Positions 53,606 to 63,780 of a stretch of DNA of 64,000 bases are shown one piece after another (position 1 is the first letter of the stretch; the number at the start of each line of letters is the position of its first letter). A program made the translations under genes and the position numbers. Where the stretch lies: positions 25,989,168-26,053,167 of the forward strand of contig NC_135726.1 of NCBI RefSeq assembly GCF_964656455.1, in the 5' to 3' direction. The notes below the pieces were generated by a model. It searched no databases. It was not told the origin of the DNA and saw nothing but the letters and a program-made list of their open reading frames with translations. This DNA comes from Halichoerus grypus (Eukaryota > Chordata > Mammalia > Carnivora > Phocidae).

Positions 53606-54949
53606 TGCCAGCTAAAGAAAGCAAGAAACAGGGAGGGCTCTGCCAGCCCCTAGAAGCTTCCACATACCCCTTCCCCAGCTCAACCCCCTGCAGAGGTAAC
53701 CGCTCTCTGGCTATAAAACATCACCACTGATTTGCCTGGTCGTTTTACTACGTATGTTTGCAGCCAGACAAGACAGGCTAGTTTTGCCCCTTGTGAGCTT
53801 TGTCTATGTGGCTCATCAGGGTCTTTTGAGTCTGGCTTCTTTCTCTCCATATATAAGCACATGAGGGTCATCCCAACTGGTGTATGGCCAAAGTTTGTTC
53901 ATTTTCCTTGCCCTAGAGCCCCTTCCTCTTCCCCCAGGCACATCTGACTTTGCCCACTCCCCAGGGGCTCTGCTACCTCCAGGCTGCTCAGCCCAGGGAG
54001 GGGGGCATAAGCCAAGTCTCACTCATGCAGGGCCCCATGTGATCACTCCCCTGCCAGCACCTCACTCCCCTCACACAGGGACACAAAGCTGTTATTCTCC
54101 CACCGGCCACTCTGTGGCTTGGCCAAGGTGTGTGGTACCCTGGGTCCCATGGCAACTCATGCTGCTCCAACCAGGGCCAAGCAGGGCTCCTTCCCTGGGA
54201 CCTCGATCCCTGCTGGCCCCTGGATGGCCCAGGTTGTCCCTGGCTGCCTGGCCACGGAGCTCCTGTCTTCCACCGTCACCTCCCCACCCCTGTTGGGCAC
54301 CTTCTAATCCCTTGCACACGGCCCGCTGCTGCCAGCTAATCCCCCCATTGTGTCTGAGAGACCAGCAGCCAGGGGCGGGGAGAAGGTGATTCCTGCCTGG
54401 TGGTCAGCATCTGAGCAGGTAAGTCAGGATGACGTGGTGGCTCGGTGGGACCTCTGGTGGGACCCCCATGCTCTCCTTCTAGCAAGGCATTTAGGATAGG
54501 GCAAGGCTGGAGCCCTGGAGCCTCCCTCTCCGCCTGTGGGGCTCCAACCCCAGTGAATCCTCAAGGCAGCTTGCGACACGCAGATTCCAGGTCCCGCAGA
54601 GGGTTGAGAGGAGCCTAGAAATCTGTTTTCACCAGCTGCCCAGAAGATTCTGAAAGGCTGGTGGTCCCAGCACCATGGTGACCCTGGGCTCTCAGCTCCC
54701 CCTTCTTGTCTTCGCCTCCCTTATCCAATGTGGAATCAGCAGGGATGTGCAAATATATCCATGTGGGAGGAAATGATTGGGTCTGGGGGAAGAAGAAAAA
54801 TTGGGAATGGGAAAGGCTTCCCTGGTCATTTCCAGAAGGTTCAGAACACAAACCAGAAGTGCTGCCCACTGGGAAAGGGTCTGCAGGACTGGCCTGCAGA
54901 AGCCAACCCTGAGCACATGTGAATACCATGGGGAGAGATGAGGGACATC

Positions 54950-55110
54950 TGGAGGTCAGCAGACCTGAGTGTGACTCAGCTTGGCCACTTACCGGCTGTG
55001 TGGCGTTGGGCAAGTCTACTGATCTCTCTGTGCCTCTGTTTCCTTAGCTGTAAAGTGGTAGTGCTAATCTTCCTGAGGCTGGTGGGCGGTGGGGAGAATG
55101 AGGATGAGTG
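54950..55110 (+). repeat. MIR SINE
   Basis: TTGGCCACTTACCGGCTGTGTG, TTGGGCAAGTCTACTGATC, CTCTGTGCCTCTGTTTCC and TAGCTGTAAAGTGG match the MIR core in order. Confidence 0.8.
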
Positions 55111-55904
55111 TGATCTGGGGTGGAGGACACTTAGCTCTGCTTGGGCTCATGGGGCTGCCTGGGGCTGGCCGCGTCGGTGGACTCTGCCTTCCTAAACATA
55201 TGATCTTGTGCTCTCCCAACCTTGGCAATCACTGTGTCTCTGCCCCCACCCAACAGGGAATGGAAGACCCAAGGGGTTCATGTCTGGCTCAGGTTCACCT
55301 TTTTGGACGCTGAGTCAGGGATCTGATTTCCCACCCAGAGCTCTGCCCCTCACCACGGCCTCTCCCAGGAGAGCTGGGCGGCTGAGGCCTGAGCAGGGAC
55401 GGAAGTCAGGGCTGTGAGTAGAAGGACAGGCAGCATGGCCGGGGGCTGTGGGGAGCTGGGCACTGGGGCAGGGATCCTGGGCCTTCTGCCTATCCTTTTC
55501 AGCGTGGGGCCAGGGTCCCTGGCAGAGGAGGGACAGAGAGGCCCTCTGTCATGTTGGGCATCACCTCAGAAGGACCCTTTCGAGGGGGAGAGTTTGCACA
55601 TACTAACCTGTGTGGTGCCCGCTGGGCCGGGCCAGCCCGCAAGGATTTAGTCAGAAGGGCAGAGGCCCCCCATCCCCAGAAGGGAAATGATGCCAGAAAC
55701 TGGACCCAAATAAGGTAGGACAATACATCTTGAAAAGGGGATGTGACTGTCATCTTAAATATTTTTAAATCATGAAAATAGGTTAATGTCTTTGTTAAAA
55801 TATTTTCCATTCATATGCTATTCATAATGTATTTTTTAAAATTTATCTTGGGATCATGCTGAACATGATACATTCTACAATTGGTGTTTTTTGCTTGACA
55901 CCAA

Positions 55905-56290
55905 ATAATAGTCATAGCCAACATTTATTAAGCTTCCAGTGTGTGCCCGTCACGTTCGTATTGGTTTATTTTTTTTATTTTTTTTTTAAAGATTTTATTT
56001 ATTTATTTGAGAGAGAGAGAATGAGAGAGAGCACATGAGAGGGGTTAGGGTCAGAGGGAGAAGCAGACTCCCTGCCGAGCAGGGAGCCTGTTGCGGGACT
56101 CGATCCAGGGACTCCAGGATCATGACCTGAGCCGAAGGCAGTCGCTTAATCAACTGAGCCACCCAGGCACCCTCGTATTGGTTTATTTTATCCTCACAAT
56201 CCTCTCCACAAGATAGGTTCTGTAACATCCCCATTTTACAGACAAGCACACTGAGGCACAGAGTTTAACTGATTCGGTCATGACTGGCGT
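55905..56290 (-). repeat. MIR, antisense, split by a SINEC
   Basis: The left part (ATAGTCATAGCCAACATTTATT) and right part (TATCCTCACAATCCTC, CCCCATTTTACAGACAAGC, GAGGCACAGAGTTTAACTG) are the reverse complement of one MIR. A SINEC at 55973-56172 separates them. Confidence 0.8.
55973..56172 (-). repeat. SINEC nested in MIR
   Basis: AAAGATTTTATTTATTTATTTG starts the body, which ends GAGCCACCCAGGCACCC. A 17-bp duplication TCGTATTGGTTTATTTT lies at 55956-55972 and 56173-56189. Confidence 0.95.
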
Positions 56291-56537
56291 CCAGCGCATG
56301 TACATCTTCCTGGACTGGTTCAAATAGAGCCACTTTTTTTTTTTATGGCTCCATAGTATTCCATTATTGGATGTATTGTAATTTAATACATGTCTCTCTT
56401 ACAGATGAACATTTAGGTATTTTCTAATAACCAGGGTCCTACTGATGAATATTTGGACGCTTTTCATTTTTTGCTATAACACTGTGACGACCAGCCTCTT
56501 TATACACGTTTTTGGCTTGAGTATTTCTTTTCTCTCT

Positions 56538-56642
56538 TTTTTTTCTTTTCTTTTCTTTTCTTTTCTTTTCTTTTCTTTTCTTTTCTTTTCTTTTCTTTTC
56601 TTTTCTTTTCTTTTCTTTCCTTTCCTTTCCTTTCCTTTCTTT
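56538..56642. repeat. (TTTTC)n pentanucleotide tract
   Basis: About 20 consecutive TTTTC (CTTTT) units, turning to TTTCC at the right end. It is a pure polypyrimidine strand about 180 bp upstream of the CNGB1 ATG. Long open frames read through it (KRKEKK or SFLFF type) are artefacts of the repeat. Confidence 0.97.
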
Positions 56643-56822
56643 TCTCTTTTGCCTGAGTATTTCTATCAAGTGAGTTCCTGGAGGTATAATTTGTAGAAAT
56701 GTTTTGAAAGATGAATGAGAGAAAAGGGAAATGTGTGACCCACAAAAGTGGCCCCCCAGTGGTGGGAGCAAATGTGGGTGCTCTGGGGAGGCCTAAGGAC
56801 TCTGTGTCCTGCAGGTGTCAGG

Positions 56823-56990
56823 ATGTTGAGCTGGGTTCAGAGGGTGCTGCCTCAGCCCCCGGGGACCCCTCAGAAGACCAAGATGGAGGAGGAGGAGGAG
56901 GGGGCAGAACCAGAGCCAGAGGTGGTGCCGGAACCAGAGCCGGAGACTGAAACCGCCCCCAAGGAGGCTGAGCGAGGCGACGAATCCCTG
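56823..56990 (+). CDS. CNGB1: CNGB1 coding exon 1
   Basis: ATG at 56823, nine bases after an acceptor TCCTGCAG. It encodes [20 protein letters not shown] followed by an acidic tract of 56 codons in all. The donor is GTAAGA at 56991. Confidence 0.95.
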
Positions 56991-59900
56991 GTAAGAGACT
57001 GAGGCTGAGGGAGGGCATGCGGGCCTAGCGGCTCAGGGGATTCCCAGTGTGGGTCAGCTGCCCCCCAGGGACCTTCCACGGGGGGGACTCCAGCTCATCC
57101 AAACTTGCCAGTTCTGCATCCCATCCATTCAGGAGCCTGATGACAACTAATCCAGAAGCTCAATTACACAGATTTGATTTAGCTTCTAATTGATGCCAGG
57201 CCTGGGTGCTGTGCTGGGAGCATGATGATGAATAAGGCATCGCCCCCAGGGCTTAGCAGACAAGTACCGGCCAGGTCATTCTACCAGCAGACAGGGGCGA
57301 TGAGGAAATGCAGGGACCTCCAACACTGGGCTCAGCTCTACCCTCCCGGGAGGGCCAAACAAGTGTATCAGACAGAACTATGGGAGCTCAGAGGAGGGAG
57401 AGAATCATCCTAAGTTTGGAGAGTGGAAGCTGGTGGGGGAGTGCCTCCCAGACACGGTGGGCTGGGCCCGGTGTTACTGGAGATGAAGCAGTGGGGCGTG
57501 CCGGGCAGAGGAAGGGCGAGTCCTGGGCAGCGCGGGGCACGTTCAGGAAACAGTGACTACCCCGGTATGGGGTTTGTGTGCATAGTGTTCGCATGCGCAC
57601 ACATGTGTGCACGTATGTGCATGCCCTGGGTCCTTAGTGGTATGTCTGCGTGTGCATACGCATTAGCAAACTGTGTGCATGCGAACACACACGGTTTGCA
57701 TGCATGTGCGTGCGTGCATGTACACATACATGTACATGCGTGCGCACACATGCATTGGTGTCCCTGTAGTTCCATGTACATGTGGGGCATGCTGTGTGTA
57801 AGTGTGTGTATGCAAATGTTTCTGAGTCTGTGAATGTATTCATGTGTTTGTGCGTGCACATGTTTGTGTATCTGCGCATGTAAGTGTGTATGGACACACT
57901 TGTATGTGTCTGCACGTTTGTGTATGTACATATTTTGGACATCCGTGCATGTCTGCTCATCGGTGCATGTTCACATGCAGAACTGCGTGTGCAGGCGTAC
58001 GTGCATATGTATGTTCGTCTATGTGTGTGCTCGTGTGTTGATGCACACATGAAAGGATGTGCTCGTGAATACGTGTGTCAGTGTGTGTGTACGTGTGTGT
58101 ATGTCTATGTGAGGGAGCATATATACGCGCGTGTGTGTACACGCAGGCATCTGTATGTATCTGCAAGTGTGTGTGTGCATATGCACACATTTGTGTGTGT
58201 CTGATACTTGCAGGTATCTGCACGTGTACGTCTGCATGTGTGCACATGTCCGTATGAATATGTCTGCATGTGCCCGTGTGCACACGCACATGTGGTGGGG
58301 TGTGCATGCACAAGCAAGTGTACACGCACGTGTGTTTTGTGTCTTGCACGTACACATGCACGGGTGGGCATACACTTGGTTTCTGTCTGTTTATGTGTGT
58401 ACACACCATCTCCGGGTTACTGCACATGTGTGCGCATGCATGCACGCGTCTGTGCGTATGCGGAAGTTTACGTGAGCTCGTACACGTCACGCTGAGCGTG
58501 CACATACACACACGTGTGCGCACGTGGCAGGAGCGGCAGGTGCTGCGCTGAATGCCCTCCCAGCTGCTGGAGGGGGATGGAAGGTCTGGCCCAGAGGAGA
58601 GGGAGAGCTCTGGCGGGGGCTAGGTTGGGGGGTCCTCTCACCTCCCTCTCCCCGTCAGTTTGCTCCAGTCTTCCTCCCTGTTCTCAGCCCACTGGAGTGG
58701 GGCAGTTTCCTGGGGGGTGTGATAGGCCCAGGGGCTACCTTGGTGGGGGGGGGCGGTGAGGGCCCAACCCTGGAGGAGGGATCCCTGGGGTCGTGAGGAA
58801 GGGAGCGTCCCAAGCCGGAGGTGAGCTGCCGGGATTTACAGGGACGGTTGTGAGAACAGAGCTGCTTGGTCCTGTGGGGTGAGGGGGTCCGTCGCGAGGT
58901 GGGTCAGGCGCTGCCCCTGCCTGAACCAGGCTGGGCTCACTGACGGCTTACGTGGTCCTGCTTGAACCTTCCAGCCACCTGAAGAGCCGTTGGAGGGGAA
59001 GGAATTGGCTGCAGCTGACCCAGACCCTCAGGGTGAGTGCCGGAAGCCCAGGTTGGCGGGCGGGGTGCCGGGGAGGAGTGTGTTCCCCTCAGGACCTTGC
59101 CGCGTCCACAGGCTGGCGGGCCCATTTCACAGACAAGAAACCGAGGCTCAGAGAAGTTGAGGCCTGGGCTCCTGGGGAATTTTTAGCTGAGCTGAGCTGG
59201 AACCCTGGCCTTCTGACTTCTTTGGGGCTCTCCCCTTTCCCCTGCCTCTGCCTTGACTTTCCTAGCAGGGTAGAAATGGGCAACTCTGAGGTTCCAGATC
59301 TAAAGTATGAGGGACTGTTTTCCAGAAATCCGGGAGGCTGTCCCTACTCTGTCTACATCCCTCCAGGCCCAGGTTGCCGTGGTTCCCGAAGTGAACAGGT
59401 ACCACACCACCCTCCCCTCTCCTGGGGGCCAGCCCCCCTACCCCCAAAAACTAGGGAGCCACTTGGGGGTGGGGACTAGCCTTGCTCTCAGGTCGCTAGT
59501 CGTTCACAGACAACTGCCCAGATGCCCAGAACATCCTGGGAACTGGCTGAAGGGAGCCTCATGCAATGGACAGGGATCTCCTGGGCCAAATGGACAATGG
59601 GACCAAGAGAAACAGCGAGTAGGGGCCAGAGTGTTCTCAGTGCTTGGGAGAAATGCAGATCCAGTGTGGCCAGAGCTTCCCATTTTCCTAACTCAGCCAG
59701 AAATCCAGACTTTTAGATGACATCTCAAAGTTGGCTCATTTTAGACCATTAGCGCTTATCCAAGTGAGCCTACCTGTGGGGGGCTAGCCTCAGGCAGTGA
59801 GTCTGTGACCCTCCCATTGAGGCTGCCCAGCCTCAGCCACAAGGAAACACCCCACAAGAAACCCTCAACCCTTCTGGAGCACAGGATGTGTGCCAAGTAT

Positions 59901-62900
59901 AAGAGGGGACCCCTGGAGCCAGGCTCAGGGGGAAGCAGGATGCTTCCCTGGCTGCTTTATACCCAGCATCTGATGGGGGTGGGCTCAGGATAGCCCTGGG
60001 CATACCTGGCCTCTCCAAGGGTCGGTGTTCCCCATTTTCCAGAGTTGGACACAAGACTCGGGGGGAAAGTGGCATATCTGAAGTCTCACAGTGGGGAGAT
60101 AGACGTTTGGGATTCACACCGATTTCTTTAGGACACTGGGGAGGGCCCCCTTGGACCAGGGAGGGGCTGGGGACCTCGCGGGTGAGTCTGTATCTCTGTC
60201 CCTCAGCAGTTCCAGCGGGTGGGTGCTGAGCTGGCTCAAGAAGGGCATGGAGAAGGTCGTCCCACAGCCCGTCCCCAGCAGCGGGCCAGCCCAGAGCACT
60301 GCTGCCGGCTCGGAGGCCCCTGCTCAGGTACTTCCGGGGCCGGGAGCCGAGGTGGGCGGGGTGGGAGGCCATCGCATCTGGGCTCTCCGTCCTCATCTGC
60401 CCATCTGTCCTGGCAGGCCGGAGCACAGACGTCTGGGCAGTGCAGCACTGGGGGCTCAGGTAAGGCCAGGAGGCAGGACCGCTTTTCGGGGATGGGACTG
60501 GGGGAGCTTGGGATGGGCCCTGCCCCTGCAGAGAGCCCACGGGCGGGGGACTCTCATCAGACTGGCCCCGGATTCCAGGCTCGGTTTGAGTGAGGATGAC
60601 CGGAGGAGGGGGTCCAGGCGGGCTTCTTGCTGCTCACCACCCTCCTCTCTCCTGCAGGTGGACTCGGGGAGGCCCCTGGGGCCCAGGACACCAGGTGAGT
60701 CCCCATCCCTGAGCACTGGTTTGGGAACCATGTGTAGTGTGTGAGTTGGGGGGAGCAGTGTGCCCAGAGCTGAGGGTCTTGGGTTCAGAAGCAGGTTCCA
60801 CTACCACCTCAGTGTGTGACATTGGACTTGCCTCTCATCTCTTCTGGACCTCCCTGTTCTCATCCATAAAATGGAGCCAAAGGGCCCTGTCCGTCCCATG
60901 GTTTGTTGTGCTGATTTCTGGGAGATCCCAGAAGCAATAGCTTCGGACTTCTCAGACTTGACCAAGGTGGGCAGCTGCCTTGCCAGGGAGGGAAGCGAGC
61001 TGGGTGAGGGCTATGGCAAACAGGGGAGCCCACGTCCTTGTCCAGGAGGGTCCCTGCTCAGCTCCCGCTGCCTCTGCCTCAGAGGAGTCCAGGCCCAAAG
61101 TGGCCAATCCTCCAGTTTTTCAAGAGAAGCTAGAAATTTAGGTTTTTATGTAATCCTTGATTTTTAGCTGTTGCCAACTAATTGAAAAGTTTTTTGAACC
61201 CTGTGGACCCCCAAAATAAGCCCGAAGCCTCCAGTTTGCAGTCTCTGCATTCATCTTTATTCACCCCATTCATTCCTTCCTTCCCTTATTCATTTGTTAG
61301 ACTGTTGGGTTCTTGAGGGCAGAGGTTTTTGTCTCGTCGCTGTTGAACCCCTGGCGCCCAGCACCATAAGGAGAGGACTCAGCACGGAAGGGATGAATGA
61401 ATGAACGTACTCTATTCATTCACTCATTGTTCTAGCTCACAGTCTATTTCTTTTTGTCTCCTGGAGGCAAATCCCCAGAGGATTTGCCAGCTTTCTTTTG
61501 GGCCAAACCTGGGGGGATGGGTTCCCCTGGGAACATGGAGCTTCCCTGAAGATGGAGGGGCTGCCTGGAGGCCAGATGGATCTGGGACCCATTTGCCCCA
61601 GGACCAGCTATGTAATTTACGGGGCCCAGTGCAAAATTAAAAGGCAGGACTCCTTTAAAAAAATTAATAAGAGTTTGGGGTGTCTGGGTGGCAGAGTCGG
61701 TTGAGCGTCTGACTCTTAGTTTTGGCTCAGGTCGTGATCTCAGGGTCGTAGGATCGAGCCCTGCGTCAGGCTCCACACTTAGAGGGGACTTTGCTTGAGA
61801 GTCTCTCTCCTTCTGCCTCTGCCCCTCATGCTTATGCTCTCTCTCTCTCTCTCTCTCAAATAAATAAATAAATAATTCTTTTTAAAAAATTTAAGTTTAA
61901 GATTGTGATAAGTGCATGATACCCAAACTGGGCCCTTCTAAGTATCGGGCCCTGTGTGACTGCCCTGCTCCCAGACCCATGGAGCCAGACCCTGTCTGGG
62001 CCAGACACGGGGAGCCCCCCATGCTGCACTCACGTTCCCAGGCAGCCCCTATTCCTCACCTGCTGCCCAGGTGGCCAGGGCGGGGCCTGTAGTTCTGGGC
62101 CTGGTCCAGCCATGGGTCAGAATTTGAGGCTGGCCGAAGTTTCCCCCCTTACCTGAGGCCCTTCCAGAGTATCCAGTACAAGGTCTCCACTATGCACAAT
62201 GGGACCAGAGGTGAGGAAGGGCTGGTTGAAGCCTGGGACTCCAACAGACGTTCAGGTCAGTGTGACTAGGCTGTTCCACTGACCGCTGGCCCCCTTGCAG
62301 GTCTGGGCCCTGGCTGCTCAGGTGGTTTGAGCAGAATCTGGAGAAAGTGCTGCCTCAGCCCCCAGAAACCTCCAAGGTAAGTCAAGGGAAAGGGGAAGCA
62401 GGCAGATGACCACCTGGGAGGCTTTCTGGGGCCCCAGGAAGGACCCAGCAGGCTATCCCCACCCCCTGGGACACATAGAGGGGGTATTCTCCTCCCTGGA
62501 GGGTTTTTGATGGAGAGGAGTGACTGCAAAAAGTAAGGGGGTTCATAGGGACAGATGAAGCCCCCTGTCACCTGCCCTACCTGCCCTGGGCACAGCCGGC
62601 CAGGGGAGAGAATGCACAGGGCTCGCTTTGTTCCATGACCCGACTCCCTGTTTCTGCTCTAGGACTGGAGAGATGAGCCTACAGATGCTGCCTTGGGCCC
62701 AGGTACAGGGAGGGGACCTGGGAAGGGCTGCCCGGCATGGTCACAGGCTGGGCTGGGGGTGCAACTGGGGCCTGAGGGATCCTGGGGGAGGACCTTAGCC
62801 GTCACCCAGGCTCACTGGGAGTGGGCTGTTGTGGTGGGCCTTGGAACCCCTCCCCAGTCCAGGTTGGAAAGCCAGTGGTGTGGGACGGTCTTGTGAGGTC

Positions 62901-63251
62901 TTAGATAAGCGCCTTGAGCTTCCTGGGTCTCGATTCCATGTCTGTCTGATGAGAGGGGTTGTTGGAGTGGGCTCAAGGGGCTCCCTACTCAGTCATGTGT
63001 TGGTGCCTCGAATCTGGCCCCCAGTGCCCATGAGGGGTCGCATGGAGCCCTGCCTTGTCCTCTTTAGACTCTTGCTCTCCCCACTGCGTAGAGCCCCCAG
63101 AACCCACCTTGGAAACGGAGACTGTGCCGCAGGCCCCGGAGAGCCCCTGCCTCCCCACGACTGGCCCCCTGGAAGCCAAGGAGGAGCTGACCTCAGAACC
63201 CCAGCCCAGCTCCCAGGCTTCCTCCCTGCTGCCCCCCAGCGACCCCGCCAG
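56823..63251 (+). CDS. CNGB1: CNGB1: rod cyclic-nucleotide-gated channel beta subunit, N-terminal (GARP) exons
   Basis: CNGB1 encodes the beta subunit of the rod photoreceptor cGMP-gated cation channel. Its glutamic-acid-rich (GARP) N terminus also yields soluble GARP proteins. Mutations cause retinitis pigmentosa in people and progressive retinal atrophy in dogs. Nine coding exons (56823-56990, 58975-59032, 59326-59398, 60210-60327, 60417-60459, 60658-60694, 62301-62376, 62663-62702, 63068-63251) join in frame to 797 nt, residues 1-265. Three copies of the GARP Trp...PQP repeat are visible: [10 protein letters not shown] (4-13), [14 protein letters not shown] (108-121) and [14 protein letters not shown] (174-187). 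An acidic tract EEEEEG and EPEPE lies at 22-40. The last exon is Pro/Glu-rich and ends SDPA(R), as in human just before the fourth repeat. The channel core and cGMP-binding domain lie beyond the window. A NAGNAG acceptor precedes the fourth coding exon. Identity is firm; small exon limits are by eye. Confidence 0.93.
57565..58530. repeat. Long alternating purine-pyrimidine GT/CA/TGCA tract
   Basis: Nearly 1 kb of imperfect TG, CA and TGCA(C/T)G steps, such as TGTGTGCACGTATGTGCATG, fills most of CNGB1 intron 1. Its unit structure is loose, unlike a plain (TG)n. Several long open frames exist on both strands (up to 188 codons, Cys/His/Thr-rich), but they simply reflect the repeat. Such sequence favours Z-DNA. 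Confidence 0.9.
58975..59032 (+). CDS. CNGB1: CNGB1 coding exon 2
   Basis: The acceptor CCTTCCAG is followed by [19 protein letters not shown]. The donor is GTGAGT at 59033. It matches the human PPEES...VADPSPQ segment. Confidence 0.9.
59120..59215 (-). repeat. MIR fragment, antisense
   Basis: CCCATTTCACAGACAAGAAA, CCGAGGCTCAGAGAAGTTGA and AGCTGGAACCCTGGCC are reverse-complement MIR landmarks in CNGB1 intron 2. Confidence 0.65.
59326..59398 (+). CDS. CNGB1: CNGB1 coding exon 3
   Basis: The acceptor TTTTCCAG is followed by (E)[19 protein letters not shown] and PEVN. The donor is GTACCA at 59399. It aligns with the human ETKEAALTSTISLRAQ segment. Confidence 0.85.
60210..60327 (+). CDS. CNGB1: CNGB1 coding exon 4 (second GARP repeat)
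   Basis: It encodes [20 protein letters not shown], then [17 protein letters not shown]. The acceptor is CTCAGCAG, so splicing at the first AG would add one codon. The donor is GTACTT at 60328. Confidence 0.92.
60417..60459 (+). CDS. CNGB1: CNGB1 coding exon 5
   Basis: The acceptor CTGGCAG is followed by [14 protein letters not shown] plus one base. The donor is GTAAGG at 60460. It is a small exon placed by frame and splice sites, and sequence similarity is weak. Confidence 0.75.
60658..60694 (+). CDS. CNGB1: CNGB1 coding exon 6
   Basis: The acceptor CCTGCAG is followed by (G)[11 protein letters not shown]. The donor is GTGAGT at 60695. EAPGAQDT aligns with the human EALEAQDT. Confidence 0.82.
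60775..60890 (+). repeat. MIR fragment
   Basis: GGGTTCAGAAGCAGGTTCC, GTGTGACATTGGACTTGCC and CATCCATAAAATGGAGCC follow the MIR core. Confidence 0.65.
61290..61415 (+). repeat. LINE2 3' end
   Basis: GACTGTTGGGTTCTTGAGGG, CAGAGGTTTTTGTCTCG, CAGCACCATAAGGAG and GGGATGAATGAATGAACG follow the L2 3' terminus. Confidence 0.65.
61677..61890 (+). repeat. SINEC, plus strand
   Basis: GGGGTGTCTGGGTGGCAGAG, GTTGAGCGTCTGACTCTTAG, a full body, a (CT)n stretch and an AAATAAATAAATAAAT tail are present. It lies in CNGB1 intron 6. Confidence 0.94.
62301..62376 (+). CDS. CNGB1: CNGB1 coding exon 7 (third GARP repeat)
   Basis: The acceptor CCCTTGCAG is followed by [20 protein letters not shown] and PETSK. The donor is GTAAGT at 62377. 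The repeat is strongly conserved. Confidence 0.93.
62663..62702 (+). CDS. CNGB1: CNGB1 coding exon 8
   Basis: The acceptor CTGCTCTAG is followed by [13 protein letters not shown] plus one base. The donor is GTACAG at 62703. WRDEP is shared with human. Confidence 0.87.
63068..63251 (+). CDS. CNGB1: CNGB1 coding exon 9
   Basis: The acceptor CCTCTTTAG is followed by a Pro/Glu/Ser-rich stretch of 61 codons with [17 protein letters not shown] and [10 protein letters not shown]. The donor is GTGAGC at 63252. Confidence 0.88.
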
Positions 63252-63439
63252 GTGAGCTCCCCAAATGCTACACCTTTCCTGGGGAGCAGGATCAGTACTT
63301 CGCCCCAGCCCCACACCCAACACTTCACCAAACTAGTTTTTTTAAAATTAAACATATGCCCCCAGGGGGAAATTTAAAGGGATTCCCAGTGGCCCTTCCC
63401 CGGGCAGCCCCGTCAGCCACTGTCCCCCCACATGTTCTG

Positions 63440-63780
63440 TATGCACACACAAGCCGGGGAATCCATTTCTCCTTTAGCCAAACACATGTGCCAGACAACA
63501 GCAAGATCTCTATACTGCTCCGCAGCTTGCTTTTTTCACCAAAAAGTGTCTCTTAGAGGTGGTTTTATACACATGGGCCTGCTTCATTCTTTCAGCAGCT
63601 GCCGAGTGCCCCATGATGTGGCTGCACCAGCTTTTCCTTAGCCATTTGCTGGCCATTTAGGTTCGTTTCTACTCTTGCTATGCTCGGTGGCCTTGTGCAG
63701 TAAATCTGTGGGGGTAAATCCGAGGAACTGGAGTTGCTGAGCCAAAAGATGCTGCCTTAAAAATCAGGATATGTGTCCCC
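63440..63780 (-). repeat. Old LINE-like fragment, antisense
   Basis: GCTTGCTTTTTTCACCAAAAAG, GCCATTTAGGTTCGTTTC and GAACTGGAGTTGCTGAGCC resemble antisense old L1 (CATTTAGGTTGTTTCC, GAAGTGGAATTGCTGGG). It lies after CNGB1 coding exon 9, and no further exon was recognised before the window end. Confidence 0.5.

Noticed and set aside
56439..56771. A Lys/Glu/Arg-rich frame (KERKEKKRKEKK type) near CNGB1.
   Set aside because: It is the translated (TTTTC)n tract on the minus strand.
57957..58523. A 188-codon Cys/His/Thr-rich minus-strand frame and several plus-strand ones.
   Set aside because: They are translations of the alternating GT/CA repeat, which is stop-poor in all frames.
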